Shown here: piece by piece, positions 26,238-34,082 of the stretch
Position numbering within the stretch: the stretch's first letter is position 1
Layout: every line of letters starts with the position of its first letter
Position numbers and translations under genes: made by a program
NCBI GenBank assembly: GCA_030950085.1
Contig: JAUZRW010000013.1
Span: 1 to 49,374 of the forward strand
From: Anaerolineae bacterium
Lineage (GTDB): Bacteria; Chloroflexota; Anaerolineae; Aggregatilineales; Phototrophicaceae
Direction of reading: 5' to 3'
Length of the DNA: 49,374 nt
Notes under the pieces: generated by a model
Databases searched by the model: none
Told to the model about the DNA's origin: nothing
The model's input: the letters and a program-made list of their open reading frames with translations, nothing else

Positions 26238-26280
26238 AATCGTAGGCTAGGCGAGAAAACTCGATGGCTACCCTACGATT
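26238..26280. other. Imperfect hairpin between rhodanese and icd genes
   Basis: AATCGTAGG (26238-26246) pairs with CCTACGATT (26272-26280). An inner GCGAG/CTCG stem continues across an AAAA loop, with a small bulge. There is no T-run. It may be a degenerate terminator of the rhodanese gene or a palindromic repeat. Confidence 0.45.
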
Positions 26281-26390
26281 ACTCAACGAAAAGATAACAC
26301 TCGCCGCCATTGATGAAATTGCGAAGCCAGCCTATCTTAATCTGACGGGCGCACACGCGGGTACGCCCCTACAATTCCATGTTGTTGAGG

Positions 26391-26711
26391 CTACGCTTCA
26401 ATCGACAAGCCGCGATTAATCCAACCCTTTGTTCCTTCTAGCAGGTTATACAAATTATTATAGCCGTTGGCACTTAATGCCTGTGCCGCCATCTCACTGC
26501 GAACCCCTGTATGACAGACCAGCACAATATGTTTAGTCTTATCGACTTCATCCATGCGAAGGTTCAATTCGCTGAGAGGTAAATGAATAGCATTCGGCAG
26601 ATGCCCTGCCACAAATTCCTTTTGTTCGCGCACATCAATGAGGACATAATCTGCATCCTGATTGTTGACAAAGTGTGCCTGATAATCTTCGATGTTGAGT
26701 TGCTCGTACAT
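26391..26711 (-). CDS. Single-domain rhodanese
   Basis: This 106-residue sulfurtransferase-type domain moves sulfane sulfur from a donor to an acceptor such as cyanide or a thiol protein. The active-site loop is CHTGVRS with Cys66, and the entry motif is VLIDVREQKEFVAGHLPNAI. The six-residue loop size is that of thiosulfate-type rhodaneses (GlpE-like). AGGACAG precedes the ATG. It stands alone on the minus strand and its partner is unknown. Confidence 0.9.
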   Translation of the reverse strand: MYEQLNIEDYQAHFVNNQDADYVLIDVREQKEFVAGHLPNAIHLPLSELNLRMDEVDKTKHIVLVCHTGVRSEMAAQALSANGYNNLYNLLEGTKGWINRGLSIEA

Positions 26712-26828
26712 AGATAACTGTCCTTAACGACTTATGGTTGGATACCCTCATTATGAAATGAAACGGCTTTATTTTCCATATTTGAGTTTTGTACTTTTCG
26801 TGATTTTGCAGATTCTAATCCACTACAG

Positions 26829-26956
26829 AAAGTAACTTTCGATATATTTTTACAAAATGCGTAACGCAGAGACACAGAGAATCAGAGAATCAGAGCATTA
26901 TTTTGAATAGAAATCTTGGCGTTTTGGTGGTTCATCTTTTTTTGCAATTATTTACC
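26829..26956 (+). repeat. Family 2 dispersed repeat, copy B
   Basis: AGTAACTTTCGATATATTTT begins the copy, and GCGTAACGCAGAGACACAGAG and TTTTGAATAGAAATCTTGGC follow in the same order as at 8169. It occupies the promoter-side region of the DUF4230 gene. Confidence 0.8.
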
Positions 26957-26992
26957 GAAGGTTATTTTTGATGATAAGGATGGAGTCAAAGA

Positions 26993-27739
26993 ATGGGCAA
27001 AGAGAAAGAATCAGCATCCAGCAATACTTTTGTTGAGGGTTGTATGCGAGCGATTGGTAATGTCTTTGGCAAAGTATTGGGGTGGGTAATTATTGGCTTG
27101 CTCTTAGGGGGCGGTCTCTATATCGCCGTTGATATGCTGATAGGTCGTCCGGCAGCTTATTTTTGCAATGCCACTGGCTTATGTTCAGTCGCCCGTTTAC
27201 CTGTTCCGAAAAATGTCTATGTCCCAACCGTTGAGCGTGTCCAAGCCTTATCGCAGTTGACAACCACGCGCTATAACTACGCCAACATTATCACCGGACA
27301 AACAGATATACCGTCTTTTCTCAATAGACTATATGGTGAAAGTCTCGTGATGGTGGCAGTTGTTCACATCAACGCCGGAATTGATATTGGTGAGATTACA
27401 GAAGAAGACATCGTTTATGATGAGGTGAACGACATGGTAACAATTACACTACCTGCCCCTACTCTGCAAGATTGTTTCTTAGATGAAGGTCAATCGCATA
27501 TTGCAGACCGTTCATCCGGCATTTTCGCACAACCCTCAACCGACCTTGATACCGCCACACGCCGCTTTGCCCTCGCGCAATTCCGTGACCAAGCTCTCGA
27601 AGAGGGTATTCTCACGGATGCGGCGCTCGAAGCCCAAGCCGTCGTATCAGAGTTTTTCGCAGTCGCTAGTGATATTGACATCACGGTTATTGTTGAGCCG
27701 ATTAATCCTGATGCTCCGTTGCCAGAAACGTGTTCATAA
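26993..27739 (+). CDS. DUF4230 membrane-anchored protein
   Basis: This is a 248-residue protein with one N-terminal transmembrane helix (VLGWVIIGLLLGGGLYIAVD) and an extracytoplasmic domain. That domain has VVHINAGIDIGEITEEDI and DMVTITLPAPTLQDCFLDE, the signature of DUF4230. It then has a helical stretch with DQALEEGILTDAALEAQAVV, and FFAVASDIDITVIV. GGAGTC precedes the ATG. The function of the family is unknown. Upstream it is flanked by a family 2 repeat, so it is likely monocistronic. Confidence 0.82.
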   Translation: MGKEKESASSNTFVEGCMRAIGNVFGKVLGWVIIGLLLGGGLYIAVDMLIGRPAAYFCNATGLCSVARLPVPKNVYVPTVERVQALSQLTTTRYNYANIITGQTDIPSFLNRLYGESLVMVAVVHINAGIDIGEITEEDIVYDEVNDMVTITLPAPTLQDCFLDEGQSHIADRSSGIFAQPSTDLDTATRRFALAQFRDQALEEGILTDAALEAQAVVSEFFAVASDIDITVIVEPINPDAPLPETCS

Positions 27740-27867
27740 TATAGAGTCCAAGCATTTTCTGGAAAAAGCGTAACCCAGAGAAACTGAGAAGCAGAGGCAT
27801 AATTGCGCCTGTTATTTAGGTGACTGTAACCATAAAATGTATCTTGTCATACGAGGAACTTCATCCG

Positions 27868-28284
27868 ATGAATACTAAATTTACCTTATCTCATACTGAG
27901 GCAATGACCATTATTAAGGCGATTCGTGAACGGGCTGAGGCTGAAAATGTGGGACTCGCGGCGGCTGTCGTTGATGAACACGGCGAACTCATCGCTTTTT
28001 TACGAACAGATGGCTGCCGTTTGCCTTCGATTCAAATTGCACAAAACAAAGCCTATACTGCCGTTCGTGAGCAAATCGAATCGAAAGAATTAGGCAATCG
28101 CGCTCAGTCGCTACAAGACGGTTTCCCAATGACAAATTTCGGTGAATTGCGCTACGTGACATGGGGTGGCGGTGTGCCGATTCGTTATCAAGGGCAAGTC
28201 GTCGGCGCAGTCGGTGTGAGTGGTTTGCCAGAAAGTGTCGATATAGACTATGCCAAACACGGGGTTGCCGCACTATTAGCCTGA
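27868..28284 (+). CDS. GlcG/HbpS-family heme-binding-like protein
   Basis: This is a 138-residue single domain (DUF336/GlcG): LSHTEAMTIIKAIRERAEA, VGLAAAVVDEHGELIAFLR, then ASIQ-like PSIQIAQNKAYTAV and GGVPIRYQGQVVGAVGVSG. ATG 27868 follows GAGGAACTT and gives the family's usual length; the earlier start at 27820 adds an unrelated head. Members include GlcG of the glycolate operon and HbpS, which senses haem and redox in Streptomyces; the role here is not known. It converges with the next gene with only 3 bp between stops. Confidence 0.85.
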   Translation: MNTKFTLSHTEAMTIIKAIRERAEAENVGLAAAVVDEHGELIAFLRTDGCRLPSIQIAQNKAYTAVREQIESKELGNRAQSLQDGFPMTNFGELRYVTWGGGVPIRYQGQVVGAVGVSGLPESVDIDYAKHGVAALLA

Positions 28285-28287
28285 TGC

Positions 28288-28632
28288 TCAGTCAAGATTA
28301 GATAATGTCAGACCGTTATTGCTGGTTCGGATTAAGCGCCCACTTTTCGATTTCCAACTGAGGGTATTTGCCGCCGTAGTCAGGGCATCCCATGTGCCAT
28401 CCAGCGCCACTAGAACAGATTCGCCAGCCGTCGCATTCTCGGCAGGCTCACCGTCGATGATAATGCTCTCAATAGTGAGGTTGATTATTCCTCGTTGCTG
28501 CCGTGATTTTGCCTTTTTGCCATCTTCAAAAACAACACTAAACGTATCACCGACAGCAATATCAGCAAGGCAGGTACCTGCAATGAAAAGTAGCGTGCCT
28601 TTGGCTTCTATTAAATCAATTGTTAGGCTCAT
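28288..28632 (-). CDS. Hypothetical beta-rich protein, 114 residues
   Basis: It has alternating hydrophobic strands (LIEAKGTLLFIAGTCLADIA, VGDTFSVVFEDG, INLTIESIIIDG, ESVLVALDG) that suggest a beta barrel like a translation-factor domain 2. The match is loose and no function is assigned. It has no Shine-Dalgarno. The sequence just upstream of its ATG is a family 2 plus family 3 mosaic (28636-28760), so its promoter region lies in repeat DNA. Confidence 0.6.
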   Translation of the reverse strand: MSLTIDLIEAKGTLLFIAGTCLADIAVGDTFSVVFEDGKKAKSRQQRGIINLTIESIIIDGEPAENATAGESVLVALDGTWDALTTAANTLSWKSKSGRLIRTSNNGLTLSNLD

Positions 28633-28670
28633 TAAAAAAGTAACCTTCGCTATGTTTTTTGAAAATGCTT

Positions 28671-28760
28671 CATCTTGTTTAACAAAGTATCTGCGATAAT
28701 GCGACTTGTCTCACAATGTTATTTTGTGTGAGGCGCGGTAAAACCCCGAAAAGGTCTTTC
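28671..28760 (+). repeat. Family 3 dispersed repeat, copy C
   Basis: CATCTTGTTTAACAAAGTAT begins it and TGTGTGAGGCGCGGTAAAAC plus CCCCGAAAAGG ends it. The terminal stem is degenerate. It is joined on its left to a shortened family 2 copy beginning at about 28638, the same 2-then-3 order as at 8169-8400. Confidence 0.8.
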
Positions 28761-28927
28761 GATAGATTAATTCCTAGATATCCCTAAAGAACATCTTACA
28801 ACACGATGCTGTCATCTAAAATATTGATGCTGGAATTTCAGGACATAAATTGCGGTCTCACGGATTATCGTTTATCATAGGGGACAGATAGTCCTTATAC
28901 TGATTTTAACTAATTCGGAGGTGTGCC

Positions 28928-30100
28928 GTGAGTCGTTGGCCCAACAAATACGTTATCGGCCTCACGGGGAACATTGCAACTGGGAAAAGTGTCGTGCGAA
29001 AGATGCTGCAACATGCAGGCGCTTACACGATTGATGCCGATCAATTGGCACATCAAACCATGATGCCCGGTGCACCCGCTTATAAACCCATTATTGATAC
29101 ATTCGGTCAATTTGTTATTGGGTCGGATAAACGTATCAATCGTGAACTGCTCGGTAAGATGGTATTTGGTAATCCCGATGCCATGAAAAAGTTAGAAGCG
29201 ATTACCCATCCTATTGTGCGACAAGGGATTGATGTCCTCGTGAAACGTTCCAAACAACCGATTGTCGTGGTTGAGGCAATAAAATTGCTAGAAGGCGATT
29301 TGAAAGATTGGGTCGATAGCATTTGGGTTGTGAATGCCAGTAAAAAAACGCAATATATTCGGCTTGTCAAACAACGCAAAATGAGTGAGGACGATGCCAA
29401 ACGGCGTATCCTCTCACAGAATAAGCAAGGAGATAAGCTGAAGGCTGCTCATGTCATTATTGATAATGATGGTGATGTTGAAAAAACTTGGAAGCAAATT
29501 CAAACCCAATGGGCTGAGATTCGCAAGCAATTAAGCAAATCAGCAGGCGGAGACACAACGTCTGCCAGCGCGAGTATGGATGAGCCACAAGCTGTTTCGA
29601 TTGCTGGCTTAAATGTGCGGCGTGGAATGCCTAACAATGCACAGAGTATCGCTGATTTTATCACGGCACATGGCAATGGTGGGCAAGTAAGTCGCATGGA
29701 TGTGATGATGTCCTTTGGGCAGAAAAGTTATCTTATCGCCCAAGATGATAAAGAAGATGTGCTGGCACTGATTGGTTGGACAGTCGAAAACCTTGTCACC
29801 CGTATGGATGATTTCTATATTAAACAAGGTGTTCCCGTTGATAAGGCTGTTCATGCGATTTTGACGGCGGTTGAAGATGCGTCCAGCGACTTGTCGAGTG
29901 AAGCAGCGTTTGTCTTCCTAGCGACAAGTGCATCGGATGCCATATTCAATGCGTTTACGGCTCATGACTACGCCACCATCACACTCAAGGAAATTAAAAT
30001 TCCGGTGTGGCGTGAGGCTGTAGAAGAGGCTCTGCGCGACAATGACCGCATTGTCTTGTGGAAGCAATTACGCAAAGACCGTGTTTTACAACCGATTTAA
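28928..30100 (+). CDS. coaE: Dephospho-CoA kinase with C-terminal extension domain
   Basis: The N-terminal about 200 residues are CoaE, which phosphorylates dephospho-CoA in the last step of CoA synthesis. P-loop: VIGLTGNIATGKSVVRKML. Other motifs are DADQLAHQTM and VVVEAIKLLEGDL. It has a GTG start with GGAGG 7 nt upstream. Ordinary CoaE is about 200 residues, but this one is 390. After a Ser/Thr-rich linker (KSAGGDTTSASASMDE) comes about 160 residues (FGQKSYLIAQDDKEDVLALI, ENLVTRMDDFYIKQG) that look like a divergent GNAT fold. No catalytic motif was recognised there. A hairpin follows, before convergent msrA. Confidence 0.88.
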   Translation: MSRWPNKYVIGLTGNIATGKSVVRKMLQHAGAYTIDADQLAHQTMMPGAPAYKPIIDTFGQFVIGSDKRINRELLGKMVFGNPDAMKKLEAITHPIVRQGIDVLVKRSKQPIVVVEAIKLLEGDLKDWVDSIWVVNASKKTQYIRLVKQRKMSEDDAKRRILSQNKQGDKLKAAHVIIDNDGDVEKTWKQIQTQWAEIRKQLSKSAGGDTTSASASMDEPQAVSIAGLNVRRGMPNNAQSIADFITAHGNGGQVSRMDVMMSFGQKSYLIAQDDKEDVLALIGWTVENLVTRMDDFYIKQGVPVDKAVHAILTAVEDASSDLSSEAAFVFLATSASDAIFNAFTAHDYATITLKEIKIPVWREAVEEALRDNDRIVLWKQLRKDRVLQPI

Positions 30101-30114
30101 GCAACGACACTTGT

Positions 30115-30134
30115 GGACGGCAAAAATGCCGTCC
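30115..30134. terminator. Perfect hairpin between coaE and msrA
   Basis: GGACGGCA-AAAA-TGCCGTCC is an 8-bp perfect stem. It is followed by CCTACAAA, so it is also a member of the GTCCCTAC repeat group. A second weaker hairpin with a T-rich tail (about 30157-30180) follows. The genes converge here. Confidence 0.5.
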
Positions 30135-30186
30135 CTACAAAATAATTGGATATCATAGGACGCGATTTTTCGTGTCCGTTTTGTAT

Positions 30187-30729
30187 TCAGACCGCCTCAG
30201 CTTTCAATTGATTGAAAAACTTCTTGCGGAACTTCGCTACCTTCGGCGCAACCACTACCTGACAGTACGGCTGGTTCGGATTATTGGCGAAATATGCCTG
30301 ATGCACATCTTCTGCCACATAAAATTTATCGAATGCCGTCACTTCGGTCACAATCGAGTCTGACCATACTGTATTGTTGAATTCTTTGATTTTCTCATCG
30401 GCAATGCGTTTTTGTTCATCGCTATGATAATAAATCGCGCTGCGATATTGTGGACCCACATCATTGCCTTGACGATTGAGGGTTGTTGGATCATGGATGG
30501 TGAAGAAAATATCGAGAATATCCGCAAAGCTAATGACCTCGTTATCAAATTCCACTTGAACCACTTCAGCATGTCCAGTCGTTTTGTTACATACTTCACC
30601 ATAAGTCGGATTACCGACATGCCCACCACTATAACCAGACAAGGCACTGTTCACGCCTTTCAGTTGATTATAAACCGCTTCGATGCACCAGAAGCATCCA
30701 CCACCAAGAGTTGCAATTTCTGTCGCCAT
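30187..30729 (-). CDS. msrA: Peptide methionine-S-sulfoxide reductase
   Basis: This 180-residue enzyme repairs oxidised methionine in proteins. The active motif is GCFWC (11-15, catalytic Cys12), within ATLGGGCFWCIEAVYNQLKG. YSGGHVGNPTYGEVC and GHAEVVQVEFDNE follow, with HDPTTLNRQGNDVGPQYRSA further on. The Cys after the GxxxxPTYGEV motif is present; C-terminal resolving cysteines like those of E. coli MsrA are not seen. AAAGGA precedes the ATG. It stands alone, with a family 2 repeat just upstream. Confidence 0.95.
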   Translation of the reverse strand: MATEIATLGGGCFWCIEAVYNQLKGVNSALSGYSGGHVGNPTYGEVCNKTTGHAEVVQVEFDNEVISFADILDIFFTIHDPTTLNRQGNDVGPQYRSAIYYHSDEQKRIADEKIKEFNNTVWSDSIVTEVTAFDKFYVAEDVHQAYFANNPNQPYCQVVVAPKVAKFRKKFFNQLKAEAV

Positions 30730-30765
30730 AGAGATATTCCTTTAACTGATATAACTCTTGTTCAA

Positions 30766-30907
30766 TAGTAACCTTCGGTATATTTTTACAAAAAGCGTAA
30801 CGCAGAGGCACAGAGAATCAGAGGCGCAGAGCATCATTTTGAATGAGTTTCTTTGCGTTTTTCGCGCCATTGCGGTTCATCTTTTTGTGATTTCTTTCCA
30901 GATGTTA
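30766..30907 (+). repeat. Family 2 dispersed repeat, copy C
   Basis: AGTAACCTTCGGTATATTTT, AAGCGTAACGCAGAGGCACAG and TTCATCTTTTTGTGATTTC occur in the family order. It fills most of the space upstream of msrA. Confidence 0.8.
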
Positions 30908-30966
30908 CTAATGCTGCCCATATTAGATAGAAAATGTGTCATCGGTCTTACTCAAGCATCATAGTT

Positions 30967-31251
30967 TTATTGGATTTTGTTTGCTTCATTTCCTTGTTGG
31001 CGTGCGAACATAAAACTACCAATTGCAACAATAAACATCCCAATCGCATATGCCAAACTATCACCGCCGAATACAAGACTGCCTAAAAGCAATAGTATAC
31101 CTCCGATAGCATAAGCTCCAGCGACGAAATACGTATTTTTGCTATTCGCTTGCGTTGGATTCTGTAATCCATTGCGTTTTTGATAAGCGAGATAGATGCC
31201 TAAGCAAAGAAAAGTTAATCCAGCAAATGTCATCGCAATATTGACAATCAT
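30967..31251 (-). CDS. Small membrane protein, unknown
   Basis: This is a 94-residue protein with three hydrophobic segments (AMTFAGLTFLCLGIYLAY, AGAYAIGGILLLLGSLVFGG, AYAIGMFIVAIGSFMFA) and a short basic loop between the first two. GAGG precedes the ATG. No family is recognised. It lies 41 bp downstream of the 2TM-domain gene on the same strand. Confidence 0.6.
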   Translation of the reverse strand: MIVNIAMTFAGLTFLCLGIYLAYQKRNGLQNPTQANSKNTYFVAGAYAIGGILLLLGSLVFGGDSLAYAIGMFIVAIGSFMFARQQGNEANKIQ

Positions 31252-31292
31252 TTAACGCCTCACTTCAGTAACACAGATACAAGAATTCTTGC

Positions 31293-31667
31293 CTAATCTT
31301 CATAGCCGATGAGTTCGCCATCGTCGCCTAACCATGAGGGGTGTTCGTCCTCGTCATAATCAAAATCACCATTGTCATAGCGGTCATAGATATCGGCATA
31401 ATCGCGTTTACGTTTGACCACCTTGTTAATTTCAGCTTCGACTTCTTGCTCAATCGCTTGTTCGAGGTTGTTGAGGTAATTATTGTATAGCCAGTGACCC
31501 ACCCATGCCCCAACCCATATCAAGAACAATACAGGCGAACCCAAACTGCCAACAACAGCAATCCCCAACACGAAAACTAATGAATGGGCATAAAAGCGAT
31601 AGCGACGTTGCACACGGTCACGCACACGGCGTTGAATTTCATCATAATTAATCGGGTCTTGTGACAT
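31293..31667 (-). CDS. 2TM-domain membrane protein
   Basis: This is a 124-residue protein. A basic N-terminal helix (RRVRDRVQRRYRFYAHSLVF) leads into two transmembrane segments (VLGIAVVGSLGSPVLFLIWV, then GAWVGHWLYNNYL). A long charged C-terminal tail is very acidic (YDNGDFDYDEDEHPSWLGDD). The arrangement matches the 2TM domain often attached to bacterial histidine or Ser/Thr kinases. The neighbouring Ser/Thr kinase gene carries the same domain at its C-terminus, so the two may associate in the membrane. GGTGAG precedes the ATG. A family 1 element lies between the two genes. Confidence 0.75.
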   Translation of the reverse strand: MSQDPINYDEIQRRVRDRVQRRYRFYAHSLVFVLGIAVVGSLGSPVLFLIWVGAWVGHWLYNNYLNNLEQAIEQEVEAEINKVVKRKRDYADIYDRYDNGDFDYDEDEHPSWLGDDGELIGYED

Positions 31668-31688
31668 GGATGCTTACTCACCTATCTT

Positions 31689-31787
31689 ACTACTACATGA
31701 CCAATTTAATTCTTGATGATTAGATTTGTGTTTTCGGGCGCAATGCCTTGCGCCCCTACATAAAAACTTTTTTGGTCGTGTACTACT
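31689..31787 (+). repeat. Family 1 MITE-like element, copy E
   Basis: It runs from TACTACATGACCAATTTAAT to TTTTTTGGTCGTGTACTACTG, with the core GGGCGCAATGCCTTGCGCCC. Its right end supplies the TAG stop codon (complement of 31783-31785) of the kinase gene. Confidence 0.85.
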
Positions 31788-33309
31788 GATGACGACGTTG
31801 TTCACCAATGAAACTATCGGTCAATTCACCTTCATCGTTTAAGCGCACACGGTCTTGCTTGGCATCTAAATCTTCTAGGCTGAGACGCTGTTCGCCTTGC
31901 TTTGCTTTTGCGGCAATTTTTGATTTTTCTTGACGCTTGTTCCGCAGCATCTCACGCTGAACTTCGGCTTCAAACTGTGCTTCTGTCCGTTGTGCGCCGG
32001 GTCCATATTTGGAATAATACTCACTGCCGCGCTTGATAACCGCTATCCCCCAGAAAAATAATGAGAAGAAAGGCCAGAAAAACCCTGCTCCGGTGAAGAA
32101 CCAAATCGCCAATAAGATGCTGTTCACCGTGAGATAAGATGTTAAGTTGGCAATAAATTCTTGACGTGCTTTCATCCGTTTCGCCACTTTGCGCCGCACC
32201 AACTCTTCTTCGGTGAGGGCGAGACCGAGTCGTTGACGTAATTCTGTATCAATACGGTCTTCAATCATCTCAGCGAGGTTAGCAACCCCCGTCTTAAAAC
32301 GTTTACCTAATTGAGAAAAATTAATCTCACCCAGATTCACCTCAAATTCAGATTGTCGAGATGTGCGCGGTATCGCACTTGGGATAGCGACTTCTTGCGG
32401 TGGTGCTGTGCCTAAATCATTAAAACGAGGACGTGCTGCAAGTGGCTGTTCATTGGCAGGCTTTGGAAATACTTTAGAATCGGTATTGGCAATCGCATCC
32501 GCAAATGCTTGTATCAGTATCTTGGCTGTCGGGAAGCGGTCACTGGGTTTCTTCGCTAAGGCTCTATCCATCATATCATCCACTTCGGGCGATAAGTCAG
32601 GATTGATATCAGACGGTGTGGTAGGGGTCGCGTTGATATGTCCATTAACGATAATATAAGGTGTATCGCCTTCAAATGGTACGCGCCCGGTGATGAACTC
32701 ATACAGAATCACGCCGAGCGAGTAAATATCCGTTCGACTATCGAGGTCTTTGCTACCTTGTGCTTGTTCGGGTGAAATATAAAAGGGCGTACCGAGCATC
32801 ATATCGGTACTAATCGTTGATGCCCCCATTTCTGCCATGCGTGCCAGTCCAAAATCGGTAATGAAAGGCTGATTGCCGCTATTAATCAAAATATTTGAGG
32901 GCTTCATATCACGGTGCAGAATCCCCTTTTCGTGGGCATAATCTAAGCCTTCGGCAATACTCATCAGAAAATCGCGAGTGTCTTCGAGCGTCAAGCCTGT
33001 TTTGATAGCGTAGCGCTTGAGTGTCATGCCATCGACATATTTCATCACGAGAAAAGGAATCCCCTCGTGTTCGTTATAATCGTAAATTGGCACAATATTG
33101 GGATGTTCTAACTTGGCAACAATCTGTGCCTCACGTTGAAACCGTGTGCGAAAGTCTTCATCTTGCAAGAATGTTTCGTGCATCAGTTTAATCGCTACGT
33201 AGCGGTCAAGTTTTTCGTGATGTGCTTTGAAGACGGTTGCCATCCCACCCTGCCCCAGATGATTCTCAATTTTATAGGAGCCAATCAAGTCTCCTGTTTG
33301 CAATCTCAT
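31783..33309 (-). CDS. Ser/Thr protein kinase with C-terminal 2TM domain
   Basis: This 508-residue Hanks-type kinase phosphorylates Ser/Thr in proteins. Kinase motifs: glycine loop LGQGGMATVFKAH (18-30), Lys41 in VAIKLM, catalytic loop HRDMKPSN (132-139), DFG (152-154), and activation segment GTPFYISPEQAQG. A linker of low complexity follows, then a 2TM domain (about residues 395-450: SYLTVNSILLAIWFF and FFWPFFSLFFWGIAVIKRGS) and a charged helical tail (AKQGEQRLSLEDLDAKQDR). There is no extracellular PASTA or sensor domain. The stop codon lies in a family 1 repeat, so the original C-terminus may have been altered. Confidence 0.9.
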   Translation of the reverse strand: MRLQTGDLIGSYKIENHLGQGGMATVFKAHHEKLDRYVAIKLMHETFLQDEDFRTRFQREAQIVAKLEHPNIVPIYDYNEHEGIPFLVMKYVDGMTLKRYAIKTGLTLEDTRDFLMSIAEGLDYAHEKGILHRDMKPSNILINSGNQPFITDFGLARMAEMGASTISTDMMLGTPFYISPEQAQGSKDLDSRTDIYSLGVILYEFITGRVPFEGDTPYIIVNGHINATPTTPSDINPDLSPEVDDMMDRALAKKPSDRFPTAKILIQAFADAIANTDSKVFPKPANEQPLAARPRFNDLGTAPPQEVAIPSAIPRTSRQSEFEVNLGEINFSQLGKRFKTGVANLAEMIEDRIDTELRQRLGLALTEEELVRRKVAKRMKARQEFIANLTSYLTVNSILLAIWFFTGAGFFWPFFSLFFWGIAVIKRGSEYYSKYGPGAQRTEAQFEAEVQREMLRNKRQEKSKIAAKAKQGEQRLSLEDLDAKQDRVRLNDEGELTDSFIGEQRRHQ

Positions 33310-33447
33310 CGCAATGCCTGTTTATACTGTGTGTCGCCCCTATTGTACGGTGGACAAGCAGTAAAACACAAGTTTTAGTCATCGCAAATGAGAAATTGCA
33401 CACAATAGCAACGAATCATGGGGCATTTGTGAGGGTTTTATTTCGGT

Positions 33448-33954
33448 TTAGGGTAGGGTGATTTTTGGCAATTCAGAGGTGGGGACGTTATTTTTCTGAA
33501 TTGCGCCGATGTGTTCTACATGCTCGATGGCAGCTTCAAGACTTACTTGCATCCGTGCAAGATGCTTTTTATCTTCATCACAAGAGGCTTTTTGTAGCAT
33601 GTGCATCGACAAATTGAGCGAGGTAATCGGACTACGCAGGTCGTGTAAGGCAGCGCGTAAGGCTTTGGTTTTGTGGATTGCCTTCGCCTCTCGTTTGCGT
33701 TGATATTGCAACTGAGACTGCATGTCTAGTATTTGTTGCTGCATTTTGTGGTTGCGCCATGCGAGATGCAGGACACAAGTGACAATAGCGATGGCGGCTA
33801 TTCCACGAATGGCATAGTACAAACTCGCTTGAGGGAAAAATTCGGTGGGCAATAAGCTGAAAAAGACACTCAGTGTAACAATTGCCAGCGTCACCATCGA
33901 GATAGGCAAAGATGGGATATGCTTGTGGCTTTTGTGTGCTTTTATGGTAATCAT
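33448..33954 (-). CDS. Membrane HisKA-only protein without ATPase domain
   Basis: This is a 168-residue protein with two transmembrane helices (SMVTLAIVTLSVFFSLLP and AIRGIAAIAIVTCVLHLAW), a coiled coil (MQQQILDMQSQLQYQRKREA) and a dimerisation/phosphoacceptor helix pair. The H-box is ALHDLRSPITSLNLSMHML with His104. No HATPase_c domain follows in this frame or nearby on this strand. It therefore cannot autophosphorylate by itself. It may be a truncated kinase or a phosphotransfer/dimerisation partner. It lies 138 bp upstream of the Ser/Thr kinase gene on the same strand. Confidence 0.7.
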   Translation of the reverse strand: MITIKAHKSHKHIPSLPISMVTLAIVTLSVFFSLLPTEFFPQASLYYAIRGIAAIAIVTCVLHLAWRNHKMQQQILDMQSQLQYQRKREAKAIHKTKALRAALHDLRSPITSLNLSMHMLQKASCDEDKKHLARMQVSLEAAIEHVEHIGAIQKNNVPTSELPKITLP

Positions 33955-34082
33955 TTTTACAAACCATTCAAAACTACAGACCGCACAATAACGTTGTACC
34001 TCTTAGCCATAGGATACGCGATTTGCTGCGAAAATGTATCACGAAATGCTTACGTTAACTTGCCATTTATCCACCTTTGGGG

